From contig NZ_SZPR01000003.1 in assembly GCF_005280195.1 (NCBI RefSeq), positions 124,001 to 188,000 on the forward strand: a stretch of DNA of 64,000 nucleotides. Direction: 5' to 3'. The notes beneath the pieces were generated by a model that saw only the letters and a program-made list of their open reading frames with translations, was not told the origin of the DNA and searched no databases. This document shows, one piece after another, positions 43,623 through 52,078 of this stretch. The number at the start of each line of letters is the position of its first letter. The first letter of the stretch is position 1. Source of the DNA: Streptomyces galbus. GTDB taxonomy: Bacteria > Actinomycetota > Actinomycetes > Streptomycetales > Streptomycetaceae. A program made the translations under genes and the position numbers.

Positions 43623-45130
43623 TGGCACAGGTGCTGGAGTTCAAGCTCCCCGACCTCGGTGAGGGGCTCACCGAGGCGGAGATCGTGCGCTGGCTGGTCC
43701 AGGTCGGCGACGTCGTCGCGATCGACCAGCCGGTCGTCGAGGTCGAGACGGCCAAGGCGATGGTCGAGGTGCCCTGTCCCTACGGCGGTGTGGTCACCGC
43801 CCGCTTCGGCGAGGAGGGCACCGAACTGCCCGTCGGGGCACCGCTGCTGACCGTGGCGGTCGGCGCGGCGCCCTCCGACGGCCCCCAGGACGGCCCGGCC
43901 GACCGCTCCGGTGCCGCCCCGGCGCGCGGTGCGGCCGAGGGCTCCGGCAACGTCCTCGTCGGCTACGGCACCGGCGAGCCCCCGGCCCGTCGGCGCCGCG
44001 TGCGGCCCACGGCGCCGCTCACCCCGGCCGGCGCATCGGCCGGCGCCCCGGCCGCTCCCGCTGCGACGGCCGCCGTGCCGACCCGGGCCGACGTCGTCGG
44101 GAACGGTACACAGGGCGGCAACGGCACGCCGGGTACCGACGGCCTGCGACGCACCGACGGCGCCACCGCCCACGGGAACGGCACCGGCCCCTCGGCGCAC
44201 GGCACCGGCACTCTCCGGGGCGAGGGGCCCGTCCCCGTGATCTCGCCCCTCGTCCGGCGCCTGGCCCGGGAGAACGGCCTGGACCTGCGGGAGCTGACCG
44301 GCTCGGGGCCCGACGGACTGATCCTGCGCGCCGACGTCGAGGACGCGCTGCGGGTCGCCGCCACGCGGGACCGCGCCACCCGGCAGCCGGCTCCGGCTCC
44401 CGCACCGGCATCCGGGTCCTCGGTGTCCTCCGCGCCCGCCGGAGGCATCCGCATCCCCCTCAAGGGCGTCCGGGGTGCCGTCGCCGACAAGCTCTCCCGC
44501 AGCCGGCGCGAGATCCCGGAGGCGACCTGCTGGGTCGACGCCGACGCGACCGAGCTGATGCGGGCCCGGTCCGCGATGAACGCGGCGGGCGGCCCGAAGA
44601 TCTCCCTCCTCGCGCTGCTGGCCCGCATCTGCACGGCCGCCCTCGCCCGCTTCCCGGAGCTCAACTCCTCGGTGGACACGGAGGCCAGGGAGGTCGTCCA
44701 GTTCGACCACGTCCACCTGGGCTTCGCGGCGCAGACCGACCGGGGCCTGGTCGTGCCGGTGGTCCGGGACGCCCACGCGCGCGACGCCGAGGGGCTCACC
44801 GCCGAGTTCGCCCGGCTGACCGAGGCGGGCCGGGCCGGGACGCTCACCCCGGCCGACCTGACCGGCGGCACCTTCACGCTGAACAACTACGGCGTGTTCG
44901 GCGTCGACGGCTCCACGCCGATCATCAACCACCCGGAGGCGGCCATGCTCGGCGTCGGCCGCATCGTGCCCAAGCCGTGGGTGCACGAGGGGGAGCTGGC
45001 CGTGCGCCAGGTCGTCCAGCTCTCGCTCACCTTCGACCACCGGGTGTGCGACGGCGGCACGGCGGGCGGCTTCCTGCGCTACGTCGCCGACTGCGTGGAG
45101 CAGCCGGCGGTGCTGCTGCGCACGCTGTGA
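43622..45130 (+). CDS. bkdC: Branched-chain 2-keto-acid dehydrogenase E2 (dihydrolipoyl acyltransferase, operon 1)
   Basis: This 502-residue E2 has one lipoyl domain (1-80, lipoyl lysine K45 in VETAKAMVEV) and a long Ala/Pro/Gly linker including NGT repeats. A peripheral subunit-binding domain follows (about 208-247, SPLVRRLARENGLDL), then the acyltransferase core with FDHRVCDGGTAGGF. It passes acyl groups to CoA. The E3 subunit (lipoamide dehydrogenase) is not in the window. The operon ends here. Confidence 0.94.
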   Translation: MAQVLEFKLPDLGEGLTEAEIVRWLVQVGDVVAIDQPVVEVETAKAMVEVPCPYGGVVTARFGEEGTELPVGAPLLTVAVGAAPSDGPQDGPADRSGAAPARGAAEGSGNVLVGYGTGEPPARRRRVRPTAPLTPAGASAGAPAAPAATAAVPTRADVVGNGTQGGNGTPGTDGLRRTDGATAHGNGTGPSAHGTGTLRGEGPVPVISPLVRRLARENGLDLRELTGSGPDGLILRADVEDALRVAATRDRATRQPAPAPAPASGSSVSSAPAGGIRIPLKGVRGAVADKLSRSRREIPEATCWVDADATELMRARSAMNAAGGPKISLLALLARICTAALARFPELNSSVDTEAREVVQFDHVHLGFAAQTDRGLVVPVVRDAHARDAEGLTAEFARLTEAGRAGTLTPADLTGGTFTLNNYGVFGVDGSTPIINHPEAAMLGVGRIVPKPWVHEGELAVRQVVQLSLTFDHRVCDGGTAGGFLRYVADCVEQPAVLLRTL

Positions 45131-45182
45131 CGGCGGGGCCGGCGCGTTCCCCTGTGATCGCGTCGGCCCGCATACTCGGGGG

Positions 45183-46109
45183 ATGACCCCGGACGAGCCC
45201 GACGACCCCCGCGTCCACGACCCGTGCGCCTACGACGCCGTCGTCCTCGCGGGCGGCGGTGCGCGACGGCTCGGCGGGGCGGACAAGCCGGGGCTGCGCG
45301 TCGGCGGCCGGGCCCTGCTGGACCGGGTGCTCGCCGCCTGCGCCGACGCCCGCACCACGGTCGTCGTCGCCGACCCGCGCCCCACCGTCCGCCCGGTGAC
45401 GTGGGCCCGCGAGGACCCGCCCGGCGCGGGCCCGGTCGCCGCGCTGGACGCCGGTCTGCGCCGCACCGGCGCCGACCGGGTCGTCGTCCTCTCCGCCGAC
45501 CTGCCCTTCCTCGGGCCCGGCACGGTACGACGGCTGCTGTCCGCCCTGCGCTCCGGCGGCACCGACGCCGCCCTGCTCACCGACGCCGACGGCCGTGAGC
45601 AGCCCCTCGTCGCCGCCTACTCCGCGGCGGCGCTGCGCCGGGGACTCGCCTCGCTCGGCGACGCGCACGGCGACCTCACCGGGCTGCCGCTGCGCCGGCT
45701 GACCGCCGCACTCGACCTCACCCGCGTCCCCGACCCCGTCGCGTCGTTCGACTGCGACACCTGGGACGACCTCGCCGCCGCCAGGGCACGCATCAGGGAG
45801 CATGGCCACGTGTTGGATGAATGGATTTCCGCAGTCAAGGACGAACTGGGCCTCGACCTGGACGTCGACACCGGCGTCCTGCTCGACCTCGCCCGGGACG
45901 CCGCCCACGGGGTGGCCCGTCCCGCCGCCCCCCTGACCACCTTCCTCGTCGGCTACGCCGCGGGGCGCGCCGGCGACGACCCGGAGGCCGTGGCGCACGC
46001 CGCCCGCAAGGCCGCCGCGCTCGCCCAGCGCTGGGCCGCCGAGGACGCCGCCGGTCAGCCCGACGTGGCACCCGACGCCACCCCGGACACCCGGCCGGAC
46101 GCCGGATGA
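45183..46109 (+). CDS. mobA: MobA-like molybdenum cofactor nucleotidyltransferase fused to DUF6457 domain
   Basis: This 308-residue protein has an NTP-transferase fold at 15-205 with LAGGGARRLGGADK (22-35), SADLPFL and DTWDDLAAAR. It links GMP to molybdopterin or acts on a related nucleotide. Residues about 208-285 (VLDEWISAVKDELGLDLDVD onward, then FLVGYAAGR) form a DUF6457 domain. The C terminus is a Pro/Asp-rich tail. It overlaps moeA by ATGA. The fused arrangement is common in Streptomyces, and the role of DUF6457 is unknown. Confidence 0.88.
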   Translation: MTPDEPDDPRVHDPCAYDAVVLAGGGARRLGGADKPGLRVGGRALLDRVLAACADARTTVVVADPRPTVRPVTWAREDPPGAGPVAALDAGLRRTGADRVVVLSADLPFLGPGTVRRLLSALRSGGTDAALLTDADGREQPLVAAYSAAALRRGLASLGDAHGDLTGLPLRRLTAALDLTRVPDPVASFDCDTWDDLAAARARIREHGHVLDEWISAVKDELGLDLDVDTGVLLDLARDAAHGVARPAAPLTTFLVGYAAGRAGDDPEAVAHAARKAAALAQRWAAEDAAGQPDVAPDATPDTRPDAG

Positions 46110-47482
46110 CCGCCCGGGGCACCCGGGAGGACCGGGACGCCGACGACCTCGACGTCGAGGAGGCGCTCGCCCTCGTGAACGACGGCAACGGCTTCGACCG
46201 CGGCTCCCCCCGCGTCCCGGCCACCGCTCCGGCCCAGGGCCACGGGGGCCGCCCGGGCCGTGCGCACGACACTCCGCACCGGGCCACGCCCTGGCCGGAG
46301 GCCCGGTCGGTCGCCGCCCGGGCCGGCCGCGCCGCCGGGGCCCGCCGCACCCCCGTGTCGGTGAGCCTGGACGCCGCGCTCGGTCTCGTCCTCGCCGCTC
46401 CCCTGACCGCCCTGACCGACCTGCCCTCCTTCGACACCTCGGCCATGGACGGCTGGGCGGTCGCCGGCCCCGGCCCCTGGGACGTCCGCGACGAGGGCGT
46501 GCTGGCCGGACAGGCCGGGCCCGACACCCTCACCGACGGCGAGGCCGTCCGCATCGCCACCGGTGCCAGGATCCCGGCGGACACCACCGCCGTCCTGCGC
46601 AACGAGCACGGCCGCCTCGACGAGAAGGGGCGGCTGCACGCCTCCCCGGAGCCGTCCCCCGGCCAGGACATCCGCCCGCGCGGCCAGGAGTGCCGCAAAG
46701 GCGACCAGTTGCTGCCCGGCGGAGCGGTCATCACCCCGGCCGTGCTCGGTCTCGCGGCGGCCGCCGGGTACGACACGCTGGCCGCCGTGCCCCGGCCGCG
46801 GGCCGAGGTGCTGGTCCTCGGCGACGAACTGCTCACCGAGGGCCGCCCGCACGACGGCCTGATCCGCGACGCCCTCGGCCCGATGCTGCCGCCGTGGCTG
46901 CGCGCGCTGGGCGCCGAGGTCGTGGCCGTGCGCCGGCTGGGCGACGACGCCAAGGCCCTGCAGCGGGCCGTCACCTCCTCGACGGCCGACCTGGTCGTCA
47001 CCACCGGGGGCACCGCCGGGGGACCGGTCGACCACGTCCACCCCGTCCTGCGCCGCCTGGAGGCGGACCTGCTCGTCGACGGGGTGACGGTGCGCCCCGG
47101 CCACCCCATGCTGCTGGCGCGCCTCACGGACGGCCGCCACCTGGTCGGCCTGCCCGGCAACCCGCTCGCGGCCGTTTCCGGCCTGCTCACGCTCGCCGAG
47201 CCGCTGCTGGGCGCGCTGGCCACCCGCCCGGCCCCCGAGCCGTACACGCTGCCCCTGCGGGACGCCGTGCACGGCCATCCGTACGACACCCGGCTGATCC
47301 CGGTCGTGCTGCGCGGCGACGCGGCGGTGCCGCTGCACTACAACGGCCCCGCGATGCTGCGCGGCATCGCGGCCGCCGACGCCCTGGCCGTCGTCCCCCC
47401 GGGCGGAGCGCGGGCCGGTCAGGAGACGGAACTGCTCGACCTGCCCTGGGCGGCGGCCGGGATCGGGGCGTGTTTCACGTGA
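46106..47482 (+). CDS. moeA: Molybdopterin molybdenumtransferase MoeA
   Basis: This 458-residue enzyme inserts molybdate into adenylylated molybdopterin. It has an N-terminal extension of about 75 residues absent from shorter MoeA proteins. FDTSAMDGWAV and IATGARIPADTTAV mark domain one. VTTGGTAGGPVDHVHPVL and LVGLPGNPLAAVSG mark the catalytic domain. ATG at 46106 overlaps mobA. The last codons and stop (TGT TTC ACG TGA) lie inside the parS site at 47472-47485, a strict constraint on the protein end. Confidence 0.93.
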   Translation: MTARGTREDRDADDLDVEEALALVNDGNGFDRGSPRVPATAPAQGHGGRPGRAHDTPHRATPWPEARSVAARAGRAAGARRTPVSVSLDAALGLVLAAPLTALTDLPSFDTSAMDGWAVAGPGPWDVRDEGVLAGQAGPDTLTDGEAVRIATGARIPADTTAVLRNEHGRLDEKGRLHASPEPSPGQDIRPRGQECRKGDQLLPGGAVITPAVLGLAAAAGYDTLAAVPRPRAEVLVLGDELLTEGRPHDGLIRDALGPMLPPWLRALGAEVVAVRRLGDDAKALQRAVTSSTADLVVTTGGTAGGPVDHVHPVLRRLEADLLVDGVTVRPGHPMLLARLTDGRHLVGLPGNPLAAVSGLLTLAEPLLGALATRPAPEPYTLPLRDAVHGHPYDTRLIPVVLRGDAAVPLHYNGPAMLRGIAAADALAVVPPGGARAGQETELLDLPWAAAGIGACFT

Positions 47483-47485
47483 AAC
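47472..47485. promoter_or_regulatory. parS: parS site overlapping the moeA stop codon
   Basis: GTTTCACGTGAAAC is identical to the site at 3879. It covers the final codons and TGA of moeA and ends in the 7-bp gap before the convergent channel gene stop. The two sites are 43.6 kb apart. Confidence 0.93.
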
Positions 47486-47489
47486 ACGC

Positions 47490-48605
47490 TCAGACCGCCT
47501 CGGTCTGCACCGGACGGCTGACCGTGATCACCCGGTCCCCGGCGCGGAGCACGTCCAGCCGGGGGTCGGCGTAGTTCAGCAGGTCCTTGCCCCGTATCAC
47601 CGCCACCACCAGGTCGGCGCAGGCACGGGGACTGCGGCCGGCCTCCGCGGCCGTGACGGGCCGCTCGATGAGGTCCAGGCCGCTGCCGAGGGTCATCAGG
47701 TCCTCCAGCGTCCCGGCCACGACCGGGCTGACCATGGCGACCCCGAGCAGCCGGCCCGCGGAGCTGGAACTGGTGATGACGGTGTCGGCGCCGGACTGCT
47801 TGAGCAGGGGCACGTTCTCGTCCTCGCGGGCGGCGACGACGATCGTGGCCCGCCGGTTGAGCTGGCGGGCGGTCAGGCTGACCAGGGCGCCGGTGTCGTC
47901 GCGCTGGGGAGCGACGATCACCCGGGCCGCGGTGCGCACCTCGGCCCTCATCAGGGTCTCGGAACGGGTGGCGTCGCCGGTGACGGCGACGAGGCCGTTG
48001 TCGCCGGCCATGTCGGCCACCTTGCGCTGGGCGTCCACCACGACGATGCGTTCCTTGGGGACGCCCTGCCCGACCAGGGTCTCCACCGCGTGCCGGCCCT
48101 TGGTGCCGTAGCCGACCACGATCACGTGGTCGCGGATGCGGGAGCGCCAGCGGTGGATGCGGACCTGCTGGCGGGTGCGCTCGGTCAGCACCTCCAGGGT
48201 GGTGCCGACCAGGATGATCAGGAACAGCACGCGCAGCGGTGTGATCACCAGGATGTTGACCAGCCGCGCCGAGTCGCTGACCGGGGTGATGTCGCCGTAG
48301 CCGGTCGTGGAGAGGGTGACGGTGGCGTAGTAGGCCGAGTCGAGGAGGTCCACGCCGTCGTCGGCGTTGTCGTGGTAGCCGCCGCTGTCGAGGTAGACGA
48401 TCAGGGTGGTGACCGCCAGCACGACCAGGGCCAGGGCGAGGCGCTGGAGCACCTGCTGCAGGGGCGGCCGGGCGGTGTGCACCGGCATGGTGAGCGAGCG
48501 GCTGGCCTCGGCGTCGTCCCGGGCGTCGCTGCGCGAGCGGTACCAGAGGGACTTCAGCAGGGAGAGCCTCCCCGGATCGCCCGGCCGGCTCCGGTGGTCC
48601 TTCAT
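47490..48605 (-). CDS. Potassium channel with RCK (TrkA-N) domain
   Basis: This 371-residue protein has two transmembrane helices (about 56-72 and 115-137) around a pore loop with the K+ filter TTGYGD (100-105). A cytoplasmic RCK domain follows with VIVVGYGTKGR (nucleotide-binding) and VTGDATRSETLMRAEV, then a TrkA-C-like domain. It should form a ligand-gated K+ channel. The ATG at 48605 follows GGGGGAG. It is divergent from a channel-less paralogue of its RCK part (48742-49386). Confidence 0.9.
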   Translation of the reverse strand: MKDHRSRPGDPGRLSLLKSLWYRSRSDARDDAEASRSLTMPVHTARPPLQQVLQRLALALVVLAVTTLIVYLDSGGYHDNADDGVDLLDSAYYATVTLSTTGYGDITPVSDSARLVNILVITPLRVLFLIILVGTTLEVLTERTRQQVRIHRWRSRIRDHVIVVGYGTKGRHAVETLVGQGVPKERIVVVDAQRKVADMAGDNGLVAVTGDATRSETLMRAEVRTAARVIVAPQRDDTGALVSLTARQLNRRATIVVAAREDENVPLLKQSGADTVITSSSSAGRLLGVAMVSPVVAGTLEDLMTLGSGLDLIERPVTAAEAGRSPRACADLVVAVIRGKDLLNYADPRLDVLRAGDRVITVSRPVQTEAV

Positions 48606-48741
48606 CGTGCTCCCCCTGTCATCGCGTGCCCCCTGTGGTGCGAACCGATCGATGGGCACCATGGTCGCGGGCCGCGTCGCCGACGTCAGGCCGCCACACG
48701 AGCCCACCCACAGGTTTCGCCGATCGTTCCGGAGGCTTCCC

Positions 48742-49386
48742 TTGCGCGACCACACCGTCGTCGTCGGTTTCGGCACGAAAGGGCGGTCCGCGATCCGGGC
48801 CGCCTGCGCCAACGGGCTGCGCAAGGACCAGGTCGTGGTGGTCGACCCCAGCGCCAAGGTGGTCGAGGCCGCCGGGGCCGAGGGGTACGAGGGCGTCGTC
48901 GGTGACGCCACCCGCAGCGACGTGCTGCGCCGGGCGGAGGTGCAGCGGGCGGGGCGCGTCATCATCGCCACCCAGCGCGACGACACCGCCGTCCTGGTGA
49001 CGCTCACCGCCCGCCAGCTCAACCGCGAGGCGAAGATCGTCGCCGCGGTGCGGGAGGAGGAGAACGCGCCCCTGCTGCGCCAGTCCGGCGCCGACGAGGT
49101 CATCACCAGCGCGGGAGCGGCCGGGCGGCTGCTGGGCCTGTCGGTGCTGAGCCCGGCGGCCGGCCGGGTGCTGGAGGACCTGCTGCACCAGGGCACCGGT
49201 CTGGACATCGTCGAACGCCCGGTCACCAAGGCCGAGACGGGCCGCACCCCGCGCGACACGGACGACCTGGTGGTGAGCGTCGTCCGGGGGCACCGGGTGC
49301 TGGCCTACGACGACCCGGACATCGGCGTGCTGGAGCCGACGGACCGGGTGGTCACGATCGTGCGGGTGGAGCCGCGGCACGGCTGA
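48742..49386 (+). CDS. Orphan RCK/TrkA-N regulatory protein lacking a channel
   Basis: This 214-residue protein aligns with the cytoplasmic half of the adjacent channel: VVVGFGTKGR (nucleotide loop), VVGDATRSDVLRRAEV, LLRQSGADEVITS and the closing DRVVTIVRVEP. It lacks the pore helices. The start is TTG at 48742, with GGAGG six bases upstream. ATG codons at 48652 and 48661 have weaker sites and would add about 30 unrelated residues. It could regulate the channel or a separate K+ uptake system, which is an inference. Confidence 0.85.
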   Translation: MRDHTVVVGFGTKGRSAIRAACANGLRKDQVVVVDPSAKVVEAAGAEGYEGVVGDATRSDVLRRAEVQRAGRVIIATQRDDTAVLVTLTARQLNREAKIVAAVREEENAPLLRQSGADEVITSAGAAGRLLGLSVLSPAAGRVLEDLLHQGTGLDIVERPVTKAETGRTPRDTDDLVVSVVRGHRVLAYDDPDIGVLEPTDRVVTIVRVEPRHG

Positions 49387-49500
49387 TCCGGGGCCGGCCG
49401 GCGCGCCGCCCGCGGCCGTACGGCCGGTGCAGCGACGTGATCACGGACCCGGCCTCGCCCGGCCGTCGTACCGCCGGGAAGCGGGGGTAGCGTCCCTTGC

Positions 49501-50487
49501 ATGCATGCGATCACGATTCCCGAACCCGGTGGGCCCGAGGCGCTGGTGTGGGCCGAGGTCCCCGATCCCGTGCCCGGCGAGGGCGAGGTCCTGGTCGAGG
49601 TGGTGGCCAGCGCCGTCAACCGCGCCGACATCCTGCAGCGGCAGGGCTTCTACGACCCCCCGCCGGGCGCGTCCCGCTACCCCGGCCTGGAGTGCGCCGG
49701 CCGGGTGGCCGCGCTGGGGTCCGGGGTGTCCGGCTGGAGCGTGGGCGACGAGGTGTGCGCGCTGCTGGCGGGCGGCGGCTACGCCGAGAAGGTCGCCGTG
49801 CCGGCGGGCCAGTTGCTGCCCGTGCCCAAGGGCGTCGACCTCACCCGCGCCGCGGCCCTGCCGGAGGTGGTCTGCACGGTGTGGTCCAACGTGTTCATGG
49901 TGGCCCACCTGCGCCCGGCCGAGACGCTGCTCGTGCACGGCGGTTCCAGCGGCATCGGCACCATGGCGATCCAGCTCGCGAAGGCCGTCGGCGCGCGGGT
50001 CGCGGTCACCGCGGGGACGCGGGCCAAGCTCGAGCGGTGCGCCGAGCTCGGTGCGGACATCCTGATCAATTACCGCGAGCAGGACTTCGTCGAGGAGGTG
50101 AAGAAGGCCACCGACGGCGCGGGCGCGGACGTCATCCTCGACAACATGGGCGCCAAGTACCTGGACCGCAACGTGCAGGCGCTGGCCGTCAACGGACGGC
50201 TGGCGATCATCGGCATGCAGGGCGGGGCCAAGGGCGAGCTCAACATCGGGGCCCTGCTCGCCAAGCGCGCCGCCGTCAGCGCGACCTCGCTGCGGGCCCG
50301 CCCGCTGGAGGAGAAGGCGACGATCGTGGCGGCCGTCCGCGAGCACGTCTGGCCCCTGGTGGACGGCGGTCACGTCCGCCCGGTCGTGGACCGCGAGGTG
50401 CCGATGCGGGACGCGTCCGAGGCGCACCGGACCGTCGAGGAGAGCGGCCATGTCGGCAAGGTCCTGCTGGTGACGTCACCGGCCTGA
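49501..50487 (+). CDS. Quinone oxidoreductase of the zinc-independent MDR family
   Basis: This 328-residue NAD(P)H:quinone oxidoreductase of the PIG3-like medium-chain dehydrogenase group has the N terminus MHAITIPEPGGPEALVWAEV. NRADILQRQGFYDPPPGAS marks the active cleft. The NADPH Rossmann motif is HGGSSGIGTMAIQLAK (about 140-155). It reduces quinones and enals in the cytoplasm. ATG at 49501 lacks a strong ribosome site. It is downstream of, and parallel to, the RCK gene, and no link is evident. Confidence 0.92.
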   Translation: MHAITIPEPGGPEALVWAEVPDPVPGEGEVLVEVVASAVNRADILQRQGFYDPPPGASRYPGLECAGRVAALGSGVSGWSVGDEVCALLAGGGYAEKVAVPAGQLLPVPKGVDLTRAAALPEVVCTVWSNVFMVAHLRPAETLLVHGGSSGIGTMAIQLAKAVGARVAVTAGTRAKLERCAELGADILINYREQDFVEEVKKATDGAGADVILDNMGAKYLDRNVQALAVNGRLAIIGMQGGAKGELNIGALLAKRAAVSATSLRARPLEEKATIVAAVREHVWPLVDGGHVRPVVDREVPMRDASEAHRTVEESGHVGKVLLVTSPA

Positions 50488-50507
50488 CGGTCAGGGCCCG
50501 GGCGGGC

Positions 50508-51287
50508 TCACGGCTCCCAGGTGCGCCGCAGGCGCAGGGCCAGGAACGCGATGCCCAGGCCCAGGCCGATGAGGATCAGCCCGCTGCCCAGCGGGACGAT
50601 GCGCAGCACCCGCTCGGCGGGCTGCCCGGCCCGGGCCACGGAGCCGGACGCGGTGGAGGGCGTCGCGGCGGGGGACGGGTCGGAGACCTGGCCGGTGCCG
50701 TCGCCCGCCAGGTCCTCGCCCGGGTCCTGGTCCTCGCCCGGGTCGGCCACCTGGTCCGGGTCGTCGGCCGCTGCGGCGTCGGCGTTCCCGGCCGGGTCGT
50801 CGGAGGCGTGCGCGTCCTCGGCGCGTCCCGGCCGCAGGCGTCCCTCCCCCGCCCGGCTCCCGGCCCGGTCGGGGTCCCGGGGCGCGGCGGACGCGGACCC
50901 GGGGCGGTGCCCGCCGTCCGCCCCCGCCGCGGAGGCCGAGGGAGATCCCGGCGGGGACGCGTGTCCGGAGCCGGGCCCGGGGTGGTCCCCGGGTGTCCGG
51001 CCGGTTCCCCGGCCGTCGGAGGAGCCTTGCTCAGGACGGCCGTCCGCCTGCTGGTGGCCGCCGCCCGGGTGGGCTCCGGTCCCCGGATCGCCGCCGCCCC
51101 CGGAGCCGTGCCCGGCCGTCGCTCCGGGCGCCGTCGCCGCGCCGGCCCCGGCCGAGGGAGTCCCCGGCGCGGCCGACACCGCCGTACCGCCCTCGTGCGC
51201 CTCGTGCGGCGTGTCGTACGCGCCGACCGTCCCGCACGTGAGCAGCACCGCCCCTGTCACACACCCCGCACGCCACCATGCCGTCAC
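50508..51287 (-). CDS. Secreted low-complexity protein with C-terminal transmembrane anchor
   Basis: This protein of about 259 residues has an N-terminal signal-like segment (TAWWRAGCVTGAVLLTC) and a mature part very rich in Gly, Pro, Ala, Asp and Ser (40-205). A hydrophobic helix (about 229-251) with a basic tail RLRRTW closes it. The LLTC tract is not a good lipobox because Thr precedes the Cys. It looks like a spacer or stalk protein on the cell surface. Start codon choice (GTG at 51287 or 51302) is uncertain. No family is recognised. Confidence 0.6.
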   Translation of the reverse strand: MTAWWRAGCVTGAVLLTCGTVGAYDTPHEAHEGGTAVSAAPGTPSAGAGAATAPGATAGHGSGGGGDPGTGAHPGGGHQQADGRPEQGSSDGRGTGRTPGDHPGPGSGHASPPGSPSASAAGADGGHRPGSASAAPRDPDRAGSRAGEGRLRPGRAEDAHASDDPAGNADAAAADDPDQVADPGEDQDPGEDLAGDGTGQVSDPSPAATPSTASGSVARAGQPAERVLRIVPLGSGLILIGLGLGIAFLALRLRRTWEP

Positions 51288-51428
51288 GGGGACAAGCGTC
51301 ACATGCAGGGACGAAACCGGCACGTCCGGTGCACCCGTCCGTCCCGTCCGGACGCTCCGGTGGCGCCCGGTCGTCCCCGATGGGGGGCGGCACCGTGGTG
51401 AGGCGGGGGCGTGGGGGACAATGGCGGC

Positions 51429-51974
51429 ATGGAGATGCCGAGGAACGAAGGGTCGCCGGAGAACGCCCAGAGGATCCTGGTCGTGGGCCAGGACGGCATG
51501 GCGCTCGGCGGCATGGACGCAGACGACGACGCCCGCGAGACCCCGGTGACGGAGCAGGTCGAGCAGCCGGCCAAGGTCATGCGGATCGGCAGCATGATCA
51601 AGCAGCTGCTGGAGGAGGTGCGCGCCGCTCCCCTCGACGAGGCGAGCCGCGCCCGTCTCAAGGAGATCCACGCCAGCTCCGTGAAGGAGCTGGAGGACGG
51701 CCTCGCACCGGAACTCGTCGAGGAGCTGGAGCGGCTCTCCCTGCCGTTCAACGAGGAGGCGACGCCCTCGGACGCGGAACTGCGGATCGCGCAGGCCCAG
51801 TTGGTGGGCTGGCTGGAGGGCCTGTTCCACGGCATCCAGACCACGCTGTTCGCCCAGCAGATGGCCGCGCGGGCCCAGTTGGAGCAGATGCGCCGGGCGC
51901 TGCCGCCGGGAGCGGTACCGGAGGGCGGGGACGACCCGCGCGCGGGCGGCCGTTCCGGCGGCCCGTACCTCTAG
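51429..51974 (+). CDS. bpa: Bacterial proteasome activator Bpa
   Basis: This 181-residue protein belongs to the Bpa/PafE family (DUF2587). Residues about 50-155 form a four-helix bundle (VMRIGSMIKQLLEEVRAA, AQLVGWLEGLFHGIQTTLFA). A flexible C terminus ends in GGPYL, matching the short C-terminal motif that docks into the 20S proteasome. The Mycobacterium tuberculosis protein ends GQYL. It opens the proteasome gate independently of ATP. The ATG at 51429 (MEMPRNE) is the family start. The proteasome core genes are elsewhere. Confidence 0.93.
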   Translation: MEMPRNEGSPENAQRILVVGQDGMALGGMDADDDARETPVTEQVEQPAKVMRIGSMIKQLLEEVRAAPLDEASRARLKEIHASSVKELEDGLAPELVEELERLSLPFNEEATPSDAELRIAQAQLVGWLEGLFHGIQTTLFAQQMAARAQLEQMRRALPPGAVPEGGDDPRAGGRSGGPYL

Positions 51975-52003
51975 CCGCACACCCACCACACGACCACACA
52001 CGA

Positions 52004-52035
52004 GGGGCCCGGCGGTGTCGCCGGGCCCCTTCTTC
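52004..52035. terminator. Bidirectional terminator between bpa and the kinase gene
   Basis: GGGGCCCGGCG (52004-52014) pairs with CGCCGGGCCCC (52019-52029) around GTGT. T-rich sequence (TTCTTCTT) follows on the plus strand. It lies between convergent genes. Confidence 0.85.
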
Positions 52036-52078
52036 TTGCCTTCTTGTTCTTCCTGCTCGTGTGCCGTCGACCGGCGGT

